A DNA stretch of 64,000 nucleotides from Candidatus Borrelia undatumii (GTDB taxonomy: Bacteria > Spirochaetota > Spirochaetia > Borreliales > Borreliaceae), in NCBI RefSeq assembly GCF_020882015.2, contig NZ_CP086555.2, forward strand, positions 558,001-622,000, read 5' to 3'. The notes beneath the pieces are model-generated. The model did not search any database. It saw nothing but the letters and a program-made list of their open reading frames with translations, and was not told the origin of the DNA. Of this stretch, positions 8,393-15,973 are shown piece by piece. Both the position numbers and the translations under genes were made by a program. Numbering within the stretch: position 1 is the first letter of the stretch; the number at the start of each line of letters is the position of its first letter.

Positions 8393-10405
8393 ATGAACAA
8401 AAAAGTGGAAAATGAGATTTTGAATTTAAAAAATTTGATCAGAAAATGGAACAGGGAGTATTATGTAGATTCTTCACCGAGTGTAGATGACCTACATTAT
8501 GATAAGTCTCTTTTGCGCCTTCAGGATTTAGAGAGTAAGTACCCTGAATATAAGACATTAGATACTCCCACTCTTAAGTTTGGTAGCGATCTTTTAAATG
8601 AGTTTAAAGAAGTTGAACATTCTTTTCCCATACTGAGTTTGGATAAGGCTTACGATGAAAAGGAATTGTTTTTGTGGATTAGGAGGTTGGGGTTAGGGGA
8701 GTTTAGCTACGGCTTGGAAATTTTTCATGGTATCTCGGTTGAGCCAAAAATTGATGGGTGTTCAATTGTTCTTTATTATGAAGATGGCATGCTTACGAAA
8801 GCATTGACTAGGGGAGATGGAAGGATTGGAAATGATGTTACTGAGAATGTTAGAACAATCAAAAATGTTCCCTTATGTATTGATGGAAATATTGATTTAG
8901 TATTAAGAGGCGAGATTTACATTGATAAGGAAAATTTTTTAAAGATAAACCAAACGCTGGAAAATGCTTATGTTAACGCTAGAAATTTAGCTTCGGGTAT
9001 ACTCAGAAGAGTAAATAGTAGGGAAGTTGCTAGATTTCCCTTGGATATTTTTGTTTATGACGTTTTGTACTCTAGTTTAGGTTTTAATACAAATCATGAT
9101 GCTTTGCATAAACTTAAAGGACTAGGATTTAAAGTTAATCCCTTCTTTAAGATTTTTGATGGTAAAAAATTAGAAGAAGATATTATGCGTTATGTAAGAG
9201 AGATAGAGGGCAAAAGAGGTGATCTTGGATATGAGATTGATGGGGTTGTTCTGAAGGTAGATAGTTTTTTTTTAAGGGAAACTCTAGGGCACACCTCTCA
9301 TCATCCAAAGTGGTCAATAGCTTATAAATTCGAATCTCTTACGAGCCTCAGCAAGGTGATTGATATTTTTGTTCAGGTTGGACGTAGTGGCAAGATTACT
9401 CCTGTTGCACACGTTGAGAGGGTTCTTGTTTCGGGAGCCTTTATTGAAAATGCTACTCTGCATAATCAAGATTACATAGATTCTATTAGTTTAAATATTG
9501 GAGATATTGTTTCAATTTCAAGGCGTGGAGATGTAATTCCAGCTGTTGAGTCAGTCGCTGAAAAGTTTTCCGTTGGTAGTTTTAAAATTCCAAGTAGTTG
9601 TCCTTCATGTGGAACCCCTTTAATAAGCGAGGGTTCTCATCTTTTTTGTGAAAATAAAATTTGCCCCTTTAGGGTAATTGAGCAGATAAAATATTTTTGT
9701 AGTAAGAAATGTATGGATATTACAGGACTTTCAGATAGAACGATTGAGCTTCTTTTTAAAAAGGGTTTTATATGTTCAGAAATCGATCTTTACACTTTTG
9801 ATTTTGATAAGCTTATTGATTTGAAAGGATTCAAGTTTAAGAAAATAGATAAATTTAAAAGTTCCATAGAAAACAGTAAAAAGAAACCGTTCAGAAAGCT
9901 GCTCCTTAGTATGAGTATTAAGGAGGTTGGTGAGAATACAATAGCATTGTTAATTGGTAACAACTTAAATTCGTTTGATGCTATTAGTACTCTTTGTAAG
10001 AATAAAGAGAATGCCTTTGCAGAGCTTTTAAAGATTAAGGGGATAGGGGAAAGAACAGCTTTAAATATTATTGAGTCATTTAATGATGGGAGTATTTTGG
10101 GTAAATTTAACGTTTTCAAAGAATTGGGCTTTAGAATGGAGGAGAATAACAAGGAGGATGATTTAAGCTCTTCTTTATTTGGGAAAAAATTTTGTATTAC
10201 AGGTTCTTTTGAAGAATGCCCTAGACATATTCTTATTAATAAAATAACTAGAAAAGGTGCCATTTATAATAACTCAGTTACCAGAAATTTAGATTTTTTA
10301 ATTGTTGGAAAGAAGCCTGGCTTGAAAGCAAGAAAAGCTAGCGATTTGGGCATTAAAATTATTGGTATTTCTGACATTAAAGGTCTATTAGAATTAGACG
10401 ATTAG
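8393..10405 (+). CDS. ligA: NAD-dependent DNA ligase
   Basis: Seals nicks during replication and repair using NAD as adenylate donor; essential in bacteria. Residue Lys119 in EPKIDG (KxDG) is the adenylated lysine. Domain order is complete: NAD-binding Ia (DSSPSVDDLHYDKSL near residue 26), adenylation domain with VLRGEIY, OB fold, a four-cysteine zinc finger (CPSCGTP ... CENKICPF, about residues 403-425), helix-hairpin-helix repeats (LLKIKGIGERTA) and a C-terminal BRCT domain starting at LFGKKFCITGSFEE. At 670 residues it is full length. The gene ends six bases before the convergent coiled-coil gene, with no terminator hairpin between them. Confidence 0.97.
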   Translation: MNKKVENEILNLKNLIRKWNREYYVDSSPSVDDLHYDKSLLRLQDLESKYPEYKTLDTPTLKFGSDLLNEFKEVEHSFPILSLDKAYDEKELFLWIRRLGLGEFSYGLEIFHGISVEPKIDGCSIVLYYEDGMLTKALTRGDGRIGNDVTENVRTIKNVPLCIDGNIDLVLRGEIYIDKENFLKINQTLENAYVNARNLASGILRRVNSREVARFPLDIFVYDVLYSSLGFNTNHDALHKLKGLGFKVNPFFKIFDGKKLEEDIMRYVREIEGKRGDLGYEIDGVVLKVDSFFLRETLGHTSHHPKWSIAYKFESLTSLSKVIDIFVQVGRSGKITPVAHVERVLVSGAFIENATLHNQDYIDSISLNIGDIVSISRRGDVIPAVESVAEKFSVGSFKIPSSCPSCGTPLISEGSHLFCENKICPFRVIEQIKYFCSKKCMDITGLSDRTIELLFKKGFICSEIDLYTFDFDKLIDLKGFKFKKIDKFKSSIENSKKKPFRKLLLSMSIKEVGENTIALLIGNNLNSFDAISTLCKNKENAFAELLKIKGIGERTALNIIESFNDGSILGKFNVFKELGFRMEENNKEDDLSSSLFGKKFCITGSFEECPRHILINKITRKGAIYNNSVTRNLDFLIVGKKPGLKARKASDLGIKIIGISDIKGLLELDD

Positions 10406-10410
10406 GCCTA

Positions 10411-12135
10411 CTACTTTATTACTCTTATGTCTTTAAATTCGGACTCCAGATTCCTATATAAGGAATCTATTTCGTTTTTGCTTTCTATTTCTATTAAGTT
10501 TCTGAAGAAAGGCTCTTTGTGCTTTAATGATGGATTAATGAAATAATTCTTGATATGGTGTTTTGAAATTAATTTGTAAATTTCCCTTGCCCTATGTAAG
10601 CTCTTCGTTGGTTCTATCTCAACGTAATATTTGTTGGGTTTTCTGAAGGCGAAATTACTTCCCTTCTCCTTGAAACTGTAGTTGTTTGAATATGCGTCCG
10701 GATATATTTGAAAATTGGCAGGTTTTATTCCAGTCGTTTTTTCGGTGTTTGTATGAGTCAATTCTTCAACTTTCGTTTTTTCTAGGGGCTGCTCTGTGAT
10801 GTTTGTTGCCATACTTTCTTGCTTTTTTCTGGTTATGAGGGGGTGTGTTTCTAGACTTTCATCTTTTTGTTTGTCCTTTACCTCTTTATGCTCTTTTGTC
10901 AAAAGATCCCTCTTTTGGGAATCTGATAATTCTTTTTTTAATGTTGAAATAGCACTTTCATTTTCTTCTAATCTTTTCTCTAATGCATTCATTTTATCTT
11001 GCTTTTTATTAATTTCATTTTCATTTTTCTTGTATGAATCTTCAGTCTGTTCAATTCTTTCCCTCAGCTCATTTATTATTTTTTCTACAGAAGATAAATT
11101 AAGTTCGATATCTTCCAAACTGTTATTTTCATTATTATTTTTTTGTAAATTTATTAATTCTTTTTGAAGAGTAAAAAGGGCATCTTCATTGTAGGCAACC
11201 CTATTGTCGATCTCCCTGAGCATACTGGAGTTGTTAGCAATGGCATCTTCATTGTAGGCAACCCTATTGTCGATCTCCCTGAGCATACTGGAGTTGTTAG
11301 CAATGGCATCTTCATTGTAGGCAACCCTATTGTCAATCTCCTTGAGCACATTGGAGCTGTTAGTAATGGCATCTTCATTGTAGGCAACTCTATTTTCAAT
11401 CTCCCTTACTGCCTGTGCTTCTGAACTAAAACGTTGTGGCTCTCTTTTATAATATTCAAACTCTTCTGTTGGATAATCATAATTTTGATCTGGCGTGTTC
11501 TCATGTTGAATGTGATCATCTTCTCCATGAGTGTCTTCCTGTTCATTAGAGGCATTGCCTAGTAAGAGACCTCTCTTGTTTATTAATTTTTTTATCTCTT
11601 CAATTTCTTGTTTTAAGCTCTTTGCTAGAGCCTCGTATTCTTCGTTCTTTTTTTGAATAGTTTCTATGTTCCTGTTATTTAAAAGCCTTTCTATATTTTC
11701 CATTTTATTCTCATAGCTTTCAATTCTGAGCCTTAACTCATTTATGTTCGTTATAAATCTCGACTCATGCATACTCTGGCTTCCGAAGGAAGATTTTTTT
11801 GGTCTTAAGTATTGCGGATATTGTAATTCCTTACCGCTGAAGCTGCCGTCTGTTGATCTACTTTTGTCTAATCTTTGAAGCTGTTCTAAATCGCCAAATT
11901 CAAGCTTATTTGATCTTTCACTTTCGAAGTCAGGTTTTTCTGAAACATCTTCTTCTGGAGTTTCTGCATTGTCATCTCTAAAATCCTCACTTAAATCCTC
12001 CCTGGGGATGTAAACTGCAGAAGGGCTTATTACGGCATCATTTGCATCATTCAAAGTCTCACCAAAAAGTGATGTGCATGAAAACGATGAAAAAACCTTA
12101 AGAAGTACAAAAAATCTCTTGCTACCTTTATCCAT
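10411..12135 (-). CDS. exported coiled-coil protein with 21-residue tandem repeats and SPOR-like C-terminus
   Basis: The open frame extends further upstream, but ATG 12135 is the likely start: it has AGGG six bases upstream and yields a typical signal peptide (MDKGSKRFFVLLKVFSSFSC and on to about residue 25). The mature protein (574 residues in all) is acidic, Gln/Asn/Glu-rich and largely coiled coil. In the middle are four 21-residue repeats built on EIDNRVAYNEDAI, encoded by 63-base tandem DNA repeats. The last 75 residues (from about KYYVEIEPTKSLHRAREIY) look like a divergent SPOR or similar two-repeat ligand-binding fold. Likely periplasmic and wall-associated; function unknown. Position matches BB0553, annotated hypothetical. 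Confidence 0.75.
   Translation of the reverse strand: MDKGSKRFFVLLKVFSSFSCTSLFGETLNDANDAVISPSAVYIPREDLSEDFRDDNAETPEEDVSEKPDFESERSNKLEFGDLEQLQRLDKSRSTDGSFSGKELQYPQYLRPKKSSFGSQSMHESRFITNINELRLRIESYENKMENIERLLNNRNIETIQKKNEEYEALAKSLKQEIEEIKKLINKRGLLLGNASNEQEDTHGEDDHIQHENTPDQNYDYPTEEFEYYKREPQRFSSEAQAVREIENRVAYNEDAITNSSNVLKEIDNRVAYNEDAIANNSSMLREIDNRVAYNEDAIANNSSMLREIDNRVAYNEDALFTLQKELINLQKNNNENNSLEDIELNLSSVEKIINELRERIEQTEDSYKKNENEINKKQDKMNALEKRLEENESAISTLKKELSDSQKRDLLTKEHKEVKDKQKDESLETHPLITRKKQESMATNITEQPLEKTKVEELTHTNTEKTTGIKPANFQIYPDAYSNNYSFKEKGSNFAFRKPNKYYVEIEPTKSLHRAREIYKLISKHHIKNYFINPSLKHKEPFFRNLIEIESKNEIDSLYRNLESEFKDIRVIK
11181..11410. repeat. 63-base tandem repeat, about 3.7 copies, inside the coiled-coil gene
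   Basis: Copies start at 11181, 11244, 11307 and 11370, an exact 63-base period (21 codons). The first two are essentially identical; the third and fourth have several substitutions, and the last is partial. Because the period is a multiple of three, all frames on both strands through this part stay open, which produces spurious reading frames on the opposite strand and in shifted frames. Confidence 0.95.
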
Positions 12136-12388
12136 AAACACCCTATTGAGAGCGTCCGATGGGCACGCCCATGCCTTAATAGTAACATAATCTTTAAAAA
12201 TTATCAAAAAAGGCCCAGAGTCAATGTTGGAACAATTTTGTGACAAAGTAGACCTCTAGATATTACCATTTAGTAAATTTTGGTATCGTTAACGTTTTTA
12301 TTTGCATAGTAATTTTGTTGGTATTATGACATAATGGCGTAGCTGAAAGATAATTGCTCATTTTTCTTTCTTGGTTTTCTTGGTGTAT

Positions 12389-14233
12389 ATGAATTTAGAA
12401 AGTGTAGACGAGATTTGGGGTTTGCCGGTTTGTTGTGATAGTAGGGGTGCTATCGTTGAAAATTTTACACTTTTAGATGAGTATAAAGATCAGATTTGCA
12501 GCATTAGCTATAAGGATGATATCGTTTTAAAATTTAACGGTATTGTTGATTCTGATGATTTTAATTTGAAACTTTTTGATAATAAATTAGCCTTTGAAGG
12601 CCAAGTTTCTTTGGTTTTATATTCTGGCAACCTGAATGTTTTACTAGAGGCGGAGAAGAGCATATCTTTTGAGCTTAAGGCGATTGGACAGGGCGAAGGC
12701 TATTCTGAGTCAGGAACTGAGGAACTTGACCAAGTAGATACTTACAGATCTTATTATGAGTTTTCAGATTATGTAAATTGTTGCAAAGACTCTCTTATGG
12801 TTAAAGTTTACTTTGAGGGTGATTTTTTAATCGTTGATGCAGCTATTGATAACACTGTTCTTTTGAAGAAGGTTATCAGTGATAGTTTTTGTATTAATAG
12901 AGATAAGATAGTTATTAATTCTTTCAATGATTCTTGCATTAATACCCTTTTCCCAATTTATTTTAATGCAGTTTTACAGGGAGTTGTGCTTGCAGTCAGA
13001 CTTAAGAAGAAAGTTAATATTGTCTATTACAAAAGACACTTTTTAATGGCAAGTAGTTTGAGATTAAAATTTTCAGCTATCAATTGCTTATCGGTAGAAA
13101 ATAAACTTTCAAAGATTGTTCTGGATCTTGAGATTAACAGGCCATTGAATTTTTTGTACAAATTTTATTTTAATTACCTCAAACGCATTTTCAATAATTT
13201 GTTTTTTGATTTTAAAGTGCATATCAATTTTATAGCATCCAATAGTGATATTGTATTTTTTTATGATAATCATTTCTTATTTGAGACTTCTGTTTATAAC
13301 TTTATTTATTCAAACTTGTACAATCTTGCTATGCATTTTGCAATTGAACCTCTTGGTTATTTACTCGCTCATGTTAAGACTGAATACGATGAGTTCTTAA
13401 AATTTTTTGAGCAGATAGATCTTAAAAATTCTATTATGAGAAAATCATCTTCTGTAAGTTTAAATAGTAGCTATGGTATTTTTGATGTAAGTAGGAAAAG
13501 TGTAGGATTTAGTTTCATAGACATAGATACTGTTCTTATGGGAGGGAGGCAAACTATTTCTATGAGTTTGCATAAGAATAAATTAGATATATTTATTCCT
13601 TATAAAATCTTGGATGACAACTTAATAAATTATTTAAGGAATGCTTTAGCTAGGGAGTTTGGATTAGCGTATGACAGTGTAGGGTTTGTTATAGGCGATG
13701 CTTGTGAAGATGATGTTGGTGCATTGATTAAAGAATCTTACTTTATTGGAAGAGAAATTTTAGCTGTTAAAAAAAATCTTTCTTTAATGGTTGGTGAAAA
13801 TTTTAAAGGTGATTATCCTGTTGTGATTGAACAAGATTTTGTTCTAAGCACGGATACTAGGTTTAAGACGGCATGTTCTCTTGAAATTGGTATAAAAATA
13901 TATTCTTTTGAAATTACATTTAGAAATGTAACTTTTTTTGTTCAGTGTGGCAAGATTGATAAGATCGGGTTAAATAATAAGAGGGCATTTTCAGTTTTTA
14001 GTTTGGCGGCCAGCTATGTTTTCGGAAAAGTCAATTACGATATTGATGACTCGTTGACGTTTGAGTTTTTTGAAGATGGAGAAGATTTTCTTTCTTTCAG
14101 AGCTTTGTTTATTTCGTCTGTCTCTGCAATTAGAACAGCTTTGATTCAAGCTTTTGGTTTCAATCTATCTAGAATTCCTATTGAGATGGAAGATGTTCTG
14201 AATAACTGGAGTGTGAAGATTGATACTGATTAG
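12389..14233 (+). CDS. divergent molybdenum-hydroxylase large-subunit homologue (XdhA/CoxL-like)
   Basis: Usually annotated hypothetical (position of BB0554). Read by eye, 614 residues follow the domain order of the molybdopterin subunit of xanthine or CO dehydrogenase. About residues 35-98 resemble the a/b hammerhead domain (DDFN...KLAFEGQVSLVLYSGN). About 150-330 resemble the first cofactor-binding domain, ending in the helix LAMHFAIEPLGYLLAHVK, where the family has its E...lA..lglDP..lR..N helix. About 370-600 resemble the second, with the pattern LAREFGLAYDSVGFVIGD followed by ESYFIGREI, and a C-terminal FISSVSAIRTALIQAFG-to-P block. The glycine-rich cofactor loops and the catalytic Glu context are not recognisable, and the protein is 130-150 residues short. 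Probably no longer a molybdoenzyme. ATG 12389 is the likely start, with only GGTG upstream; earlier TTG codons are possible. Confidence 0.6.
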   Translation: MNLESVDEIWGLPVCCDSRGAIVENFTLLDEYKDQICSISYKDDIVLKFNGIVDSDDFNLKLFDNKLAFEGQVSLVLYSGNLNVLLEAEKSISFELKAIGQGEGYSESGTEELDQVDTYRSYYEFSDYVNCCKDSLMVKVYFEGDFLIVDAAIDNTVLLKKVISDSFCINRDKIVINSFNDSCINTLFPIYFNAVLQGVVLAVRLKKKVNIVYYKRHFLMASSLRLKFSAINCLSVENKLSKIVLDLEINRPLNFLYKFYFNYLKRIFNNLFFDFKVHINFIASNSDIVFFYDNHFLFETSVYNFIYSNLYNLAMHFAIEPLGYLLAHVKTEYDEFLKFFEQIDLKNSIMRKSSSVSLNSSYGIFDVSRKSVGFSFIDIDTVLMGGRQTISMSLHKNKLDIFIPYKILDDNLINYLRNALAREFGLAYDSVGFVIGDACEDDVGALIKESYFIGREILAVKKNLSLMVGENFKGDYPVVIEQDFVLSTDTRFKTACSLEIGIKIYSFEITFRNVTFFVQCGKIDKIGLNNKRAFSVFSLAASYVFGKVNYDIDDSLTFEFFEDGEDFLSFRALFISSVSAIRTALIQAFGFNLSRIPIEMEDVLNNWSVKIDTD

Positions 14234-14681
14234 CTTTAATTTGAATGGAGAAAATCTTTCAAAAAGTGTTGATCTTTCTTTAAGCACTAGAGACCTTTTA
14301 GAGGGTGTTTTTTATTCGGGCGGAAAAAAATTAGTTGAAGGGGCTAATAACAACCCTTCATTGGTGCTATTAAACTTAAGACCGGTATATTCAACTCTAG
14401 TTCCGGCTTTTATGTTAAATGGAAGTAGCATCACTACTGTCGAAGGGTTAAAGAATACATCTTTTTATGGTAATTTAGTTAAGGTTTTACTAGAGAATGA
14501 CTTTGGGTTTTGTGAAAACTGTTTTTCGTCCAATGCCCTTTTGTTTTATTATTTTCTGAAGAGCAAGGTAATAATTAGAAAGGATATTTTGGGATATTAT
14601 AGTACGTTGAGATGTTACTGCGTTGATGTTAATACCTTCCTGGATGTTTATTTGCAGTTAGAGGAATTAGAGAGAAAATGA
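14220..14681 (+). CDS. divergent [2Fe-2S] subunit homologue of molybdenum hydroxylases, first cluster lost
   Basis: At 153 residues it has the length of XdhC/CoxS-type iron-sulfur subunits. Residues 34-63 align without gaps to the plant-type ferredoxin loop of that family (GxK...RPVxSxLVPA), and residues 64-77 match its FxxNGxSITTVEGL continuation. All four cluster cysteines there are replaced (Val39, Asn44, Ser47, Thr59). In the helical half, by contrast, CENC (98-101) and CYC (132-134) keep the CxxC and CxC ligands of the second cluster. It starts at TTG 14220 with GGAG eight bases upstream, overlapping the large-subunit gene by 14 bases, and overlaps the next gene by ATGA. Equivalent to BB0555, annotated hypothetical. 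Confidence 0.7.
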   Translation: MILISFNLNGENLSKSVDLSLSTRDLLEGVFYSGGKKLVEGANNNPSLVLLNLRPVYSTLVPAFMLNGSSITTVEGLKNTSFYGNLVKVLLENDFGFCENCFSSNALLFYYFLKSKVIIRKDILGYYSTLRCYCVDVNTFLDVYLQLEELERK

Positions 14682-15541
14682 GCGGCATAAGAGTGTATTA
14701 TCCAGAGCATTTTAATGCGCTTGTTAGTTTGTTTGATAAAGAATTAAATAATTGTATCGTGTATAACGAAATTGATTTTCATAAAAATATTGAGCTTTTT
14801 AAAGAAAAGGATAGGGTTGACAATTTATTTTTGGTTAATAATTTTGAAAGATTTAGAAAAATTTCACTTAAAAGTAATTTTTTGGAAATAGGGCCTTGTG
14901 TTACTTACAATGAAATATTACAATTTGGAGAGAGAAATATTCCAAGATTGTTTTATGAGCTTATTGCAAGGTTAGGTGACAAAATATACTTAAACAGTAT
15001 TAACATTGCCAACGGTTTTTATTATAAAAATACCGTTTTTGATTTGCATCCTTTGTTTTTAAGCCTTGACGCTCAGCTTGAATTCAGAGATGTTTTAACT
15101 AAAAAAACGTATACCTATAATGCTTATAGTATTAATAGGGATGATTATATACAAAATCGTAATACTTTGTTTTTAACAAAATTGAAATTTCCAATTACAA
15201 ATCTGTGGAATAAGAGCTTTTATGGTAGGGTGTTTGTTGATGCTTTATCATTTGAAATGTTAGCAAGTGTAAACATAATTTTTATTTGTGTGCTTTTAAA
15301 TGTTAAAAGGGATATTATAAGTGAGTTTTTGATGAAAATATTTTATGACGACAAGGTTATCACGTTAAGGGATTCTCAGGTTTTGCTTCTCAATAAATCT
15401 TTGCCTTTGTCTGTTTCTGAGATTGAGGATTCTATTAAAATGTTGGATAAAAATGTTCGAGATGTGAAAAATTTTAGTCTTGGCGAGAGAAGCTTGAAGC
15501 TTATCAAAAGTTTTTATTTTGATATATTAGTTAGTTTTTGA
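14678..15541 (+). CDS. divergent FAD-subunit homologue of molybdenum hydroxylases (CoxM/XdhB-like)
   Basis: At 287 residues it has the length of the FAD-binding middle subunit of the xanthine/CO dehydrogenase family. The N-terminus follows the family pattern (VYYPEHFNALVSLF, then FLEIGPCVTYNEILQF where the family has leIGA.vt..el), followed by IPRLFYELIARLGD and FDLHPLFLSLDAQLEFRD, which corresponds to asD..p.LlaldA.v.l. The two FAD loops are degraded: AGGTDL is NEIDF (30-34) and TIGGN is NIANG (109-113), though Asp122 is kept. FAD binding is therefore doubtful. ATGA overlap joins it to the iron-sulfur-like gene. Equivalent to BB0556, annotated hypothetical. The 157-base gap after it carries the pts promoter. 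Confidence 0.6.
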   Translation: MSGIRVYYPEHFNALVSLFDKELNNCIVYNEIDFHKNIELFKEKDRVDNLFLVNNFERFRKISLKSNFLEIGPCVTYNEILQFGERNIPRLFYELIARLGDKIYLNSINIANGFYYKNTVFDLHPLFLSLDAQLEFRDVLTKKTYTYNAYSINRDDYIQNRNTLFLTKLKFPITNLWNKSFYGRVFVDALSFEMLASVNIIFICVLLNVKRDIISEFLMKIFYDDKVITLRDSQVLLLNKSLPLSVSEIEDSIKMLDKNVRDVKNFSLGERSLKLIKSFYFDILVSF

Positions 15542-15636
15542 TCTTAGAAAAATTAGAAAAGTTAAATAACTGTTAATTTTTGTTAATGTTTTATCTGAAA
15601 CCAATAGAATTAATTTATCAATTTGCTTTTATGTAT

Positions 15637-15642
15637 TATAAT
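15637..15642 (+). promoter_or_regulatory. -10 element of the ptsHI-crr promoter
   Basis: A consensus TATAAT stands 57 bases before the ptsH ATG in an A+T-rich gap. The -35 region at the expected distance is weak (TTTATC). TTAATG motifs recur on both sides of it (around 15583, 15642 and 15652), which may mark binding sites or may simply reflect composition. Confidence 0.4.
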
Positions 15643-15698
15643 GTTAATTTGTTAATGTTTTACAAAAATAATTTTAAAAAAAAGGGGTTCTTGAGTTT

Positions 15699-15959
15699 AT
15701 GGTAAAAAAAGAAGCTACGATTAGGGCTATTAATGGCTTGCATGTAAGACCAGCATCGACTTTTGTAAAAAGAGCTAAAGAGTATGTTAGTGATATAACT
15801 GTGGAAGCTGACGGAAAATCTGTAAGTGGTAAGAGCTTATTTCGTTTGCAAACTTTGGAGTTGTCTTCTGGTAAGAAAGTTTTGATTTGTGCTGATGGGG
15901 ATGATGAGGAGAAAGCTGCGAGTGAGCTTTCTGAGCTCATCGAGTCTTTTAAAGAGTAG
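15699..15959 (+). CDS. ptsH: phosphocarrier protein HPr
   Basis: Relays phosphate from Enzyme I to the sugar-specific EIIA proteins of the phosphotransferase system. At 86 residues it has normal length. His15, in the conserved GLHVRPAS, is the phosphorylation site; Ser46, in GKSLFRLQTL, occupies the regulatory serine position of HPr kinase-containing bacteria, but whether a kinase exists here is unknown. It leads the operon ptsH-ptsI-crr, with ptsI three bases (or fifteen) downstream. An AAAAGGGG ribosome site lies 11 bases upstream. Confidence 0.96.
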   Translation: MVKKEATIRAINGLHVRPASTFVKRAKEYVSDITVEADGKSVSGKSLFRLQTLELSSGKKVLICADGDDEEKAASELSELIESFKE

Positions 15960-15973
15960 GCTTGGAAGGTGTT

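Noticed and set aside
11181-11410. Regularly spaced direct repeats that might suggest a CRISPR array
   Set aside because: The 63-base units are contiguous with no spacers, lie wholly within a coding frame and encode a clear 21-residue protein repeat.
11154-11424. Open frames on both strands across the tandem repeat
   Set aside because: They arise because the repeat period is a multiple of three; translation gives simple repeated peptides with no start signal or family match.
12136-12246. N-terminal extension of the coiled-coil protein
   Set aside because: The start at 12135 has a ribosome site and begins a signal peptide; the upstream residues would place that signal peptide internally.
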